NCBI GenBank assembly: GCA_013397455.1
Contig: VYZB01000371.1
Coordinates: 610,698-674,697 of the forward strand
Direction: 5' to 3'
Origin: Crotophaga sulcirostris
Taxonomy: Eukaryota > Chordata > Aves > Cuculiformes > Crotophagidae
Length of the DNA: 64,000 nucleotides
Part shown: positions 50,401 through 61,514 of the stretch, one piece after another
Layout of the letters: every line of letters starts with the position of its first letter
Position numbering within the stretch: the first letter of the stretch is position 1
Position numbers and translations under genes: made by a program
The notes under the pieces: model-generated
The model's input: only the letters and a program-made list of their open reading frames with translations
Databases searched by the model: none
Told to the model about the DNA's origin: nothing

Positions 50401-53400
50401 ATGCATAACCAAAGTAAAAGCTATGCAAAAGCCACTTTGCTTCTTAAGGTCTGTTCTTCAAAATTTATAGTATTTTAGCAAACTGATGATAAATGGTGGA
50501 TATAGTTTGATCTAAAACCTAATGCAGTGGCCCAGCTCTAGACTATGTTATACTATGTTTGCACGTTCATCGTACTGAAGGTCTTTTTAATGCCCTCTTT
50601 TTCTATTTTGTACTTTTACAATAATTTTCTCGATATTTAAAGGATTATCTCTAGTATGCTTACCTTGGTTAAGATGGAAGTGTGAGGACTGCTAAGTGTG
50701 TGTACTGTAGTCTGTGTATCAGCTAATCTAGAAAATTACTCTAATTTGTCTTGGTATTCTGTACTCCTAAGCATCCCCCTCAGATTGAGGATTAAAAAGG
50801 ATAACAGCAACACCTCATCCTCTCCTCTTGCTTTCTTTCTTCTTCCCAAGATATACACAAGTATTTTATACTCATACTTCAATGCAACACACCCTAGGAT
50901 TTCTGAGTTTGGGAATCTTTTTCACAGTCTCTGACATCCCTGTGATTAGACTAACCATTCTTCACCCTCATTCAGTAAATCTTACCCAAAGTTAGTGATA
51001 ATGTTTTTCTTTTGGCACACCCCCATTCTTAAATTATCTCGTTTAGATGCTTATTGAATTTTATTGTTACAGTTGAAAAGTCCTTTATACTCCTCTGAAA
51101 AAGAACAACTATTTCATGCAGAATGTTATAAAATTAGGGTCATCGGTTTCTACGTTAGCCATCTTCTGTTGAAGGCAATGACACTATATCCCTCCGCAAA
51201 GCAAATGAACAAGCTCCATCCTAAAGCCATCAGTGATTTCTGCTCCTAGTATTTGTAATGCAGACCAGCACAGAAACTCAGTGCTCTAATATTTGAAAGT
51301 ATCTAATTCCCAGCCTAAATGTACTCACAGCTAGTCTAGAACTGCTCATTCATCTGCTAATGTTGTATTTCATACAGCTGTGATTTTCACTGTGACAGCT
51401 TTGCTCCTGATGTACATATAGAAAGCAAAAATATTCTTTTAAATTTCAAACAATTTGGTTAAATGTGTCAAGCTTTCTCAGTCTCCTCGCATAACTTAGA
51501 ACACCTATTCTTGTTGTAGTAGTACTACTTCAACATCACACTTTGTACTTTTAAAATTTATCCAGCACTTTTCAAGCAATATCACCCTCTTTTTTCTGGA
51601 TGTGATAGCCTTCCTGTGTATTGACAGTTGGGAATCATCAAGTCATTTCATTGCCATTCTCCTGCCTTTTGTGCTTGAATTACCAACAAATTTATATTGG
51701 ATTTGTTCACAAGATTGAGCCTTCAGAAAATCCACTATTAATCTCCTTTCTGCCCAATGCTTTGCATTTCAATGCAACCCAACCCTCTCTCTCTTGTGGA
51801 ACCTTACTCGATTAACAGCTCTTTCACTTCTTCCATCTTTCTAGTTAGACAAAGACTTACAAATAGTTAATGACCTCCCATGTGTCATATCACAAGATTT
51901 AGTGAAGCAGAGATATATCTAATGCTCTGGCATGATTTTTAAGCCTAACAAAATTTGTGTTTTAGTATAAAAATATCTCTATTGACAGAAAATTGAGACT
52001 AGCCAAATAATTAGATCTACACTTACACGATACTTGTGACAGTGACTTTAATACTCAGAGTAAGAAAAGAATTTGATGCTTTCTCAGTGTTTCTTTCCTC
52101 CTGCCCCAGCACATTAAAACTATCTGCTTTCATAAGTAGAGAAACCTGCATAGAAACTTTAGTCTGCCCTTCACTTTAATTAATGCAATTAGTTTTCCTG
52201 GGTGGGGCCTAATTTATAAGTACTGTGGTCTGCTTTAGCTCCACCCTCCCAGTGAACAGTTACTTCTACAGAGAACCACTAATTTCAGGTAAGTTTAAAC
52301 AACAAAATGAAATGTGGCTGTTAAAGATAGAGGAAAGTGCGAGAGCAAGAATGAATAACACACAGACTACTATGTCATACCTGTTTTATGGTTTCTTATT
52401 TCTTGTCTGCCACATGTGCATGTAAATCTACTTTCAGAACACAGCTGTTTAAAGACAGTACAATTTGAGAGCTGTTTGAAGTTTTGCTGTAGTTTATATT
52501 CACAATGGAACTGTGTTATTCCATAACTTATATTTGAAAGAAAGTGTTATAAAGAAACTTGTGATTTTTCTCAGTTATGGTCGGAATTTTGGTATCACTA
52601 ACCTTAAGTGTTTGATTTTTTCATAAGGCAGCCTAATGATTTTCCTTTGAAGGCTTGTGATCCCTTATTTTAAAGTAACTAGATTTATATTTCATTACAG
52701 AACTTGGTTTGTTGGCAGATTTAGTCAAATGTTCTGAGCGTACCTTTGATGGGTTGAACAGGATAAAAGAGTTTCATAGCTGTCTTTGTAGAGGATAAAG
52801 GGCAGAGGCTCAGCTTCATTTTTATTCATAAGGTTTCAGCGATGAGAAATGAGGTTCTAATCCTGCAACTGGAGTGAGCAATGGGAGCCATTTTGCTTGT
52901 GGAGTTTCTCACTGAAATCTGTGACCAGTTCAGAGCAATGACAAAAATGAGCTGCCTTTTTTTTTTTCCTAACTTCCCAGCTTTCATTCTTTTGAATGCT
53001 ATAGGCGAACCTGTAATGCTTCCCATGATATAGTAGCTGCTGACTTTAAAGTATGAAGGGAGCATTATTAAAATATAGAAAAAATATTGTTGACTAATAA
53101 AAAAATGAAAAACCTGGAGTATGTACAGAGATATGAATGATAGATTTTTCTGCCTTGGGCCTGCGCAGTTAGTATCTGTATCTCGACATTTTCCCCTTAC
53201 GAATGTTATCTACTTGTGCACAGTTCTTATCCTGCACAGTTGATTTTTTCTGGAGAAAGAATTGTTCTGCACTGGAAGTCTGAAAAATGGCAATGTTTGG
53301 TAGAAACAACTTTCACTTTTTATCCTCATCCCAAGATTTCCCACCAGAAATAGGAAAGCAGGCTGATTAATTGTGGGTTTCATAGGCAGTAGGAGGATGA

Positions 53401-53680
53401 ATGTTGAGCATTGGTTTTGAGCCGAAAAATATCTCGGACAGATTTCATCATTTAGGAATTAGTCGCTGCGTTATTTTTACACTCTAATGGTGACCCAAGG
53501 AAAATTTTCTAGCAATTGTGTATATTCCAAAGGTTTTGAGACTAAAGCCCTAGGTATTTCCTTGTTCCTCATTTGCTAAACTTACACTAGCCTGCTTCAT
53601 TTGCATAAAACTTGGTTTATAGAAAAATCCCACTAAAAATGCTGTTTTATTAATGAACATGGGTATCTGAATTAGGTTTA

Positions 53681-54245
53681 AGTGGCAAAGTTTTGGTGGG
53701 GATGAGAAAGGTTACAGGGTTGGCCTTTATGAGAGGCTGGGGCTCCTCCATGCTGAACACAGCTGGTTCGAGCCAACATTAAAGTGGACCCATCTGAGGA
53801 TACAGCCTATTAAAAAAGGTGATGGTGTCTCTGTGAAAATTCATTTAAGAAAGGACAGAAAACATTAGACAAGAGGAGAAGGGAGCACCAAGGTTGGAGG
53901 AAGTGTTCTGTAGTGGATAACACAACCCCAAAGGGACAACTGTCTGTGAATGAACCCAGGCTGGAAGAGGTACACCCCTGGGTGGAAACTCAACTTGGGA
54001 AAGGGATTGGAGAGATGTTTTTCCAAAGTGTATAGGTGTTTGTTTCTTTTTTTGTTTACCACTATCTGTAACTAAATATTTACTGCAATTTGTGATAAAT
54101 TAATTTCCTCAAGTTGAGTCTGTTTCACCCATGATAGTAATTGGTAGGCAATTCCCTATTTTTGTGAACCCATGAGCTTTCTTTCTCCTATTCTTCCTGC
54201 TTTCCACCCTTGAAGAAAAACTGAGTGACCAAATATAGCTTTGAT
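53681..54245 (+). mobile_element. Old avian ERVL-type LTR, apparently solitary
   Basis: Several blocks follow, in order and spacing, an endogenous retroviral LTR family I recall as common in birds: AAAGTTTTGGTGGGG, GGCCTTTATGAGAGGCTGGG, GCTCCTCCATGCTGAACACA, GCTGGTTCGAGCCAAC, TTCATTTAAGAAAGGACAG, a 'ggctggaag / ccctgggtgg' passage, GATAAATTAATTTCCTCAAG, GAGTCTGTTTCACCCATGAT and AGTAATTGGTAGGCAATT. The last blocks are the LTR's 3' part near its polyadenylation region, so the element reads on the + strand. The GC-rich central repeats of the recalled family look shortened or diverged here. No gag, pol or env coding remnant or primer-binding site is recognisable on either side, so it looks like a solo or fragmentary LTR. 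Boundaries are approximate and no target duplication was identified. Confidence 0.75.
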
Positions 54246-55778
54246 CTTAGCTATAGATTTGATTTGGAATAGTTCAGTTCTAGGTCCTGTTGGGCAAAAG
54301 TGGAGATATGATTTTCATCATCCATCTCCGCTGGAGTAACAACTAAGCAGCAGTCTCTTAATAGTGTGCTATGCTTCCTCTAACTTAGTTTAGAACAATA
54401 TTTTAGTTTCCCTGAAGTCACATAAAAATATATATCCTAGAAATGAAAAGCTATTTCCCATCAGTGAGAGAACAGATACACATAAGAGAAAATAGCGAAA
54501 AGAGTGTAAGTTTTCAATAGCTGTGGATAATTACTCTCTTTCAATTAACTTGGAAGTTATTTCAAAGTGAAGGCACAAACCATGACTTCTGTGATATGCA
54601 ATAAAGCTGCTGTTGTGACTAGGTGACACACAACCTATATGGTATTAAGTACTTAATCCAGATTTCCCTTTACAACAGAGATGATTTGATTTGTAACACA
54701 CAGCTTTTTTTCTTTGGCTCCTGTTGTAGTTCCTCCACAAGTTGTTTTGTTGCGCTTCACTAAGGCAACTTTGTGGTTTGTATTTTATTACTTTATAGAA
54801 CATTAATTAGAAAAGATTAATAAACTGCAGATGAATTCGGTAATCAGTTCATTGAATAGCCTGAACACTTCTACTTGCTGGGGAATTCAATATTGCTACA
54901 GATATTCATACAGCATTTCTATAATGACTGTTTCTTTAAATTTGAATGCACTTTTATCAAAAGCAAATCTGAGTAAGAAAAATGTCAGTGCTCTGCTATT
55001 AACTTGGGACAGGCTTAGCATGTTGCTTCTCTATGCAGTCATGAAATATGAATGTAAGGTGGAGAGGTGAATCCCAGAATAGGAAGAAACATGGGACCAT
55101 GCTGATGCTTCCTCACCCTATGAAAACTTATCATCAAAAATGTGCTATTTTTGCTGTGCTTTTAAGAACTGGAAGTCTTAGATGCTGAACATTCATGGGT
55201 TTCTAGCTGTAGTTTTTTTCTTTCTCTATAATTTCAGTGGTGATCAGAGAATTTTATCAGCTATCCAGAACTTTCAGGACAAGATAAAGAAACACTAGTT
55301 GCTTAGCAATTTCAACTGCTTTGTCAGTGTTAACTGTCTTACTATGGCAAGTCTTGTCTGAGATGTCAAATTCAGTTTGATCTTATCTGAAAACGCATCC
55401 TTTTCTTCATCCCCACCTCCCCCAAAACACAATTGACTTAGCCTTAGTTCATTCTTTTCTGTGCTCCTTTTTAATGCTCAACATTTGAGAATATATTCAT
55501 AGGTTTCATTTTTGCATGGAGTGTTGTATTCTGTTTTCTGTAATAATTTCATAATTAGTTTCCTCTGCCTGAGTTAACTGAAAGCTATTAAGCATATCAA
55601 GCTCTGCAGGACTAGCAACTGTCTAAAATAATGCTGCTGGGTGGCTGCATTCTCTCTTGCTGGTAACCATTATTTTAAACGAAAAATAAAAAGAAAAGGA
55701 AAATATTCAGATCTTTTTGTTTTCCAGAGTTCATAACAAGGAGCTTGTAATATTGGAATGCATTTTCTACCTAAGGCC

Positions 55779-55799
55779 TTTTTTTTTTTTTTTTTTTTT
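55779..55799. repeat. Homopolymer T run, 21 bases
   Basis: An unbroken run of T. Read on the other strand it is a poly-A of the length seen at retroposon tails, but I do not recognise a retroposon body on the expected side. Confidence 0.9.
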
Positions 55800-55887
55800 A
55801 CTATATTCATGACACCATATGCTGTTCATAAAAGCGCTCAGAGGCAAGTGCCTAATAGAGAATGCTTCATTCATTGTCTGGTCTTGG

Positions 55888-55896
55888 CAGGTAAGT
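55888..55896 (+). promoter_or_regulatory. Perfect consensus 5' splice site, possible non-coding or short exon
   Basis: CAG followed by GTAAGT is the vertebrate donor consensus, with GT at 55891. A possible acceptor (GCGCTCAG, ending at about 55842) lies upstream but has a poor pyrimidine tract; the T run is further away. A 44-codon open frame spans the donor. The site may be chance, since a few such sequences are expected in 64 kb. Confidence 0.2.
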
Positions 55897-57779
55897 GTGA
55901 TGTTACTTGATCACTTTGTGGAGGCCGCTTCCAATGTGGTTTGGATTTTGTAGACACTCTATGCATACATATTTAGTGCCTCTTTCAGATAAAGTACTTT
56001 AACACTCTAAAGTGTAAGGACTCTTCTCTAAAGGTGAACACCTTTGGTGCTTGACTGAATTTCATCAAAGTGGCTGTAGCATGAAGGATAAGGTATTCTT
56101 CTAGACAGGGAAAGGTTTAGATCTGAGCCTGCTTAGCAGGAGGGGAAAATTGGGTAATAGATTAATTCAGAGTTTTTAGGAGGCCCAGGTTAAGCCTACT
56201 TCTGACTCCCTATCTTTAGAGAATCTGGAGGACTGAGTTAAGTGTTTTGTTTTTGAGATGGTGAGAGAAAGTCAGTGTGCCTTTACACATAAATTAGTTT
56301 CAGCACAGCTCCAAAAGAGCTTTCTCTCCCCTCTACTTTTACTTTTAGGTAACGTAATTCCCTAATTGACCAGTTGGCCTTAGTGGTTCAGTGGTTGTAA
56401 GGGGCTAGTCGAGAGTATGATGTGAATAGAGCTCTGCCCATGGAAGAAATGCTTGTGAGGTGATAATATCAATGGTATGACACATGAAAAAAATTGGGAA
56501 TCTTACACTTGTGCCATGGAAAATGTGAACACTTGATACAGGATTACTGTGTTTAAAAATCAGGGATAGTAATGCATCTTCTGTTCATAAAAACTTAAAG
56601 TTCCTACATAAATATTTCGGACAGAGAGGAATTGGCTTTTCCCTCGCTGTGATTAATCATCTAGGATACTAGATTTCTTTTTAATTGTTGTTCTGTGGAG
56701 TTTTTTATTGTTTTTCCCAACTGATCATTTGCATTACACTTCTTGTCATCCCCAAAGCTAGTTTCACTTTTCTTCTGTAAGGCACTAAGTGCTGCTTAAA
56801 GAATGTAGCAGCTACTTCACATAGTAAAGAGTGATGACAGCACGATGGTAGTGTTAAACATTTACTTAGGCACTCAGTTATTAAGAATTTCACAGCTGAG
56901 TGATAATCTGACTCTAAACCAAATCTGTAAATCAGGATTACTATCTTGTAAATTATTACTGCTATAGTGATATGGCAGTTGCAACTGAACTGAGTACCTG
57001 AGGGAAAAAGTTTGGTCTTGCAATACCCTCAAATTGAGTTCACCTTTCTGAAAATTTTTTAAATACTTCTGAAGTACTTTATCTGATTGTGGGACCTACT
57101 CTCATGAGTCTCCTGTTGAATAAATAAAACTAAGACTTCTCTAACCGCAGAAAGTATTGTGCTGTTACTCTGGGTCAAAAGCAGTGGATTCTTCCAAAAT
57201 ATTTATTTTAAAAAATAAAACTAAGTCAAATACTTTTGTTTGTAAGTTATGCCTTGGCTTTCAAAATTACAAAAATTCAAAATTAATCTGCTTCCATAAA
57301 ATGCTATGGCTGCTTCAAATAGGAGTTGCACTCAATAGCATCTTAGCTAGTTCTAATTGAACAACTAATTACTACAACAATTAGAAACATACACTGAAAA
57401 AAGGCTCTTAGAAGCTTGCTTCAGCCTTCAATACCCATGAGGGTTTTTACAGGTGACAGAAGCCTTTCAAACAACCAAAATCAGAGCTGACAGCTCACTC
57501 TCTACCAAGAGCTACACTAACAAGCCTTTGATGTTGTTTCTGTGTGCGCTACAGACCCTCATTCTCCCAAAAACTGCTGCACTAAACTTCTTATTCTGGT
57601 CTCCCCCACAACAGAATATGAATTACTGACTTCACCTTTTTGCCAGTACAGTTCTAGTATTCAAACGTTCAAGCCAAGTTGAACTTTAAAAATCTTATTT
57701 CATTATTTGTTTCACTCCGTATCTACTTAGAGTGAGATTATTAGCTACTATTATTTATGCTGAACTCAAAGAAAAACAT

Positions 57780-57812
57780 CCCAGTGACTTCAAAGAGCTT
57801 TGAATAAGGCCC
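57780..57812 (+). repeat. Probable fragment of an ancient amniote interspersed repeat
   Basis: CCCAGTGACTTCAAAGAGCT followed by TTGAATAAGGCCC resembles the TGACTTCA…GGATCAGGCCC theme also seen at 21400. The match is short, and the assignment rests on memory of the repeat type. Confidence 0.35.
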
Positions 57813-60800
57813 AAAGAGCTTAAATAGGATTTAATTTATTCCTGGTCTTTTACTGACCCTTTGCACAGTGATGACTTTAATGTATCTTGAAATTACAAAT
57901 TAAATAGGCCAAGAATATATTTTTAATGGCTTTTTCCATTTGAAAATATAATGAAAAATGGCATTTGTACTTTGATCAATTATTTGGACATTTTTTTTCT
58001 GAAAACTTTTCTTGGTCTATATTATACTCTATGCCTTTTTTTTTCATCAGTCATTTCTGAAGCAGTAGATGGTACTGAATATTATATGCTGATTAAAGAA
58101 CGCACGTGACATTTGTGTGACAATGACTCTACATTTTAAGATTAGGCAAACTGATAAAAATAGAAGGGCATAATTCAGGAAACAATTATCCACCTTAGAT
58201 GAGGGAGTTCTACAGACTTAATTAAAAAATGTACAGAATGCATTACTGTCAATTAGAGCACACCCTGTGCAATTCATTAAAGCCCTCTCCCCTGTGCAGA
58301 AGTGACAAACACTCCATTATGCGCAGGAGAAATGAGGCAGAACAGAAAGGGGTAATGTCAAATTAAAAAGAGACTCACCTGTTCATAGCACAAAATTATA
58401 TTATTCAAAAATTAAGGAATCTGGACAAAAGGGATGAAACTAGAAGAAGAAAAAACTGCCTAAGGAGAGATCTAATTTGTTTACAGAGCAGTTAGGATAG
58501 AGATTTACTACAGTAATTAAGCTATTATTCAATGACAGAAAGAAAAAAAGAAGCAATTACTTAAAGAAATCCCACTGACACTTGACCTAAGAAGATACAC
58601 ACCTTGGTAAGAAAGAAAAAGGTGAAATACACAGCAACAGAACATTTTTAAATCTGTTTTATTTAAAATCAAATTAACTCGATTAGATGTTCCTGATCTT
58701 CTCCATATTGTATTTGTGATAAAGTATCTCTCACAGTTCCCATACATACAAGTAGAGAAGACTTTACAGTATCTTCCTTGTTTCTCTACCCCTATTTGAA
58801 TATTTAATTTCATTTACTGGTACTGTCTTGAAATCTAAATGGAAAAAAGAATAAAGATTAATATTCTAGGTCTCATTCACATAGTGGTACAAAGCAGTTG
58901 TGCCTTTATTAATCTTTCTGAGCTCCTTGATCCACAGACAAAACCTTTCAATTTGAAATGCAGTCTTTCTTCAGCATACATCTTCCACATACCTTAGCTA
59001 AACTCCAGGTAAGCAGCCAATTCCAGTAGGAAGTAGTCTAAGGTGAAGTTTTTCACTCCCTCTGACGTATTTCTAAAGTCACTGTAAAGTTATAGTAGGT
59101 AACCTACCTCAGCATCTTCCAAACCAACAAACAACGTGCATGCAATGAGCACTGCATTTAGGTGATGCTTACTATTTAAAACAGAGAAATGCAAAAAATG
59201 TGAAAACCAAGGTCCAGTGTAGGATAATCCCGATTTCAAGCCCTTATGCTTTAAGCCTACCTTGCAAGTTATAGACAACACTGTCTATTACAACATTCAG
59301 AAATCAATACTGACTGTTTATAATCATGTGCCTGTTTTGACTTAAGGCTTTAAAAGAGTATTCTGGCACTTTCTTTCCTTTTACATTTCACTTTTTTCTT
59401 CCAAATTTATTCTAAGCTTTTCAGTACCCTACTTGGACAAGAGATAATTGAAAAATGTTTCCTATATACAGATTTACACACAATCTGCTTCATTCTAGTT
59501 ACAAACTCCGATACACAGATATGCAGGCAAGGGATAATGGAAAAGAAAATATGTTTCCTAACTTGCTTGTTACGAGCAGACATATTAGTTGAATTCCAAT
59601 TAAAGGGTCAATTTAATTAGACAGGGGATTGAATACAAGTGTCTAACTGCTATGACACCATGAAGGAGGTCATTCTCCTTTCATATATTCCAAAATATAT
59701 CAAGTACAAATCAAAACAAATCAAGGGAGTGACAGTGATATGTTCCTTAGATGCACTCAAATTCAAGCCTAAGGAAAGAGGATACCGAAGCTGGCAGTTG
59801 CACTGTATTGCTAGTTCAGATGAGTCCCCTACACTGAGCAAGAAAGCCTCTCAATAGGTCATATAGTCAGAGAAAATTAACTAGAAATTGGAGTGGGAGA
59901 AGAGAACAACTTTCCTTAAAACTTCTCTCAAAACAAAAGCAATTACTTTTAAATATAAAAATGTAACAACTAGCCAAGCTACGTGAAACAATACTGGAGT
60001 ATTGCACAACATTCCACTTCTGAATCCTCATTTCATCTTTCGTGACAAGTAACAATAGCAGATGACAGCAGAAACAATAAGTCCCACATTAACAAATAGT
60101 GCACTTCAGCCTCCCATTTACTGTGGCACCTAGTAACCAACAGGTATAGTTTACAAATCCATCCATAAACCAGATAATTGCTCTTTTTTTCAAAGATATA
60201 AAAGTGTTTTCACAAGCTGTTTCTAAAACTATTTTCACACAATAGGATCTTCACATTGTCTTAATCACAACCTCTCTGGCTTGGCAAGAACACAACCGTT
60301 TTATTTTGTTAGAACAATAATCTTTTGTTACTAATACAACATACTATTTTTATCTTGCTTAATCCACGGTGAAATATTAGATATCTCCAGTATCAGGTTA
60401 CAGCCAACCATTCTCATGTGACTGTTTAGAAATATAAGTAGTTTACAAGTAACTTTGAGTAATCCCTCCTGTGATGATTTAATACCCATGTCACCCAGTG
60501 CTCACTCCAGCTGCCTTCTTATTCTGCCAGAGAACTGAAAGATGCTACTTCCAACTCATTCTATGTATACAGTTAACTCAACTTAAGCTCCTCTTGTATT
60601 CTTACATGTTGATGGTTAGGTAAACAACAGTCCAACAGAGCACTTGCTGATGAAATGCCTTAATTTTATGCAAGTCCTTTCACACCATGCTTTAGCTAAT
60701 AGAACAATTGGAATATTAGTATTTCATTGATTAAACTATGTGACTATTCCAATATAGCACTAGCCAATGCAGTTAGCAATAATTTTTTCACTACAATACT

Positions 60801-61272
60801 GTTTGTCTCGCAGAACAATCCCCTACTTTCATTCAAGTACAAATAATATTTTGCTGAAGTTAGAGACTACCTGTTACTCAACCAGTTTTTTTTCTGAAGA
60901 CTATTACAACATATCTTATGTTTTTAGCAGATCTCACCTGATTCTACACAATTATTTGCATCTTCCTTCTTTGCACACCTTATACAGCTGTTGTGTGTAA
61001 AAATCCACATAATAATACACAATACAAGCATTCATGGTTCTAGATTCATTAAACAAAAAAAAAGGAAATAGAGTAGTCTAATAACTATGATTTTAAATGC
61101 AGAACAAAACCAGCAGTTAAGGAGAACTTCACCACTGAAAAGGATGGAAAGTGTACATGCATTACCTATGTTCTTAAAAAGAGGTAGTGAAAATGACCCT
61201 GAAAATCTTTCTGTTGATTTATATGACATTTGAATGTAGTCTTGAAGAAGATTGTAGAGATAATGGTTTATG

Positions 61273-61335
61273 AATCACAAAACTGTAGAATCATGTAGGT
61301 TTGGTAAAGACCTTTAAGATCACCAAGCTTCTCCT
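61273..61335 (-). mobile_element. Short CR1 LINE 3' tail
   Basis: AATCACAAAACTGTAGAATC, ATGTAGGTTTGGTAAAGACC and TTTAAGATCACCAAGCTTC follow the reverse complement of the CR1 3' end (tail repeat, then 'TTAGGTTGGAAAAGACCTTTAAGATCATC'). It is a different CR1 subfamily wording from the copy at 4101. The copy is severely 5'-truncated, leaving only about 60 bases. Downstream sequence does not follow CR1 convincingly. Confidence 0.75.
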
Positions 61336-61474
61336 CAATGGCATGAGAGCTGGCAAGCTGCATATCGATATACATTAACTTGCTTGGTGGCTGCCCATCT
61401 CTACTTCCAGATTTCCACTGCTGTATCTGTTTCCACTTTTTCTTGAAGGCAAAGAGGTTTTGCACATAGCACAT

Positions 61475-61514
61475 TTTAAAATAAAGTATACTTTAAAATA
61501 AAGTATACTTTAAA
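61475..61514 (+). repeat. 17-bp tandem repeat, about 2.3 copies
   Basis: The unit TTTAAAATAAAGTATAC occurs at 61475-61491 and again without change at 61492-61508, followed by a partial TTTAAA. The two full copies are identical, which suggests recent slippage. Confidence 0.9.

Larger units (their letters stand above)
31531..53680. other. Long non-coding stretch with scattered old repeat scraps
   Basis: About 22 kb without a credible exon. The 139-codon frame at 32477-32896 matches nothing known to me. Possible SINE-derived scraps lie at 33221-33280 and 36112-36175, a short hairpin at 42275-42293, a perfect 22-bp AT palindrome at 45014-45035, and decayed ancient-repeat copies at 46792-46855 and 47408-47495. 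Stretches at 39570-39960 and 43720-44060 have no recognisable repeat and a mixed, non-simple composition, which is compatible with conserved non-coding DNA but does not show it. Confidence 0.55.
54246..61272. other. Non-coding DNA, no gene seen
   Basis: No credible exon. The stretch contains a 21-base T run at 55779-55799, a strong consensus splice donor at 55891, a probable ancient-repeat scrap at 57780-57812, and a repeat-free stretch at about 58080-58330. The remainder is ordinary AT-rich sequence to my eye. Confidence 0.55.

Noticed and set aside
52286..52294. CAG then GTAAGT as a splice donor
   Set aside because: No acceptor with a pyrimidine tract at a sensible distance and no open coding context; one or two such words are expected by chance.
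53764..53775. GGTTCGAGCC as a tRNA B-box
   Set aside because: No A-box at the right distance and no cloverleaf; it is part of the LTR.
56370..56410. TTAGTGGTTCAGTGGTTGTAA as a tRNA-like promoter
   Set aside because: It has an A-box flavour only; no B-box and no SINE body.
58373..58381. Minus-strand CAG then GTGAGT donor
   Set aside because: The presumed exon before it is low-complexity AT-rich sequence.
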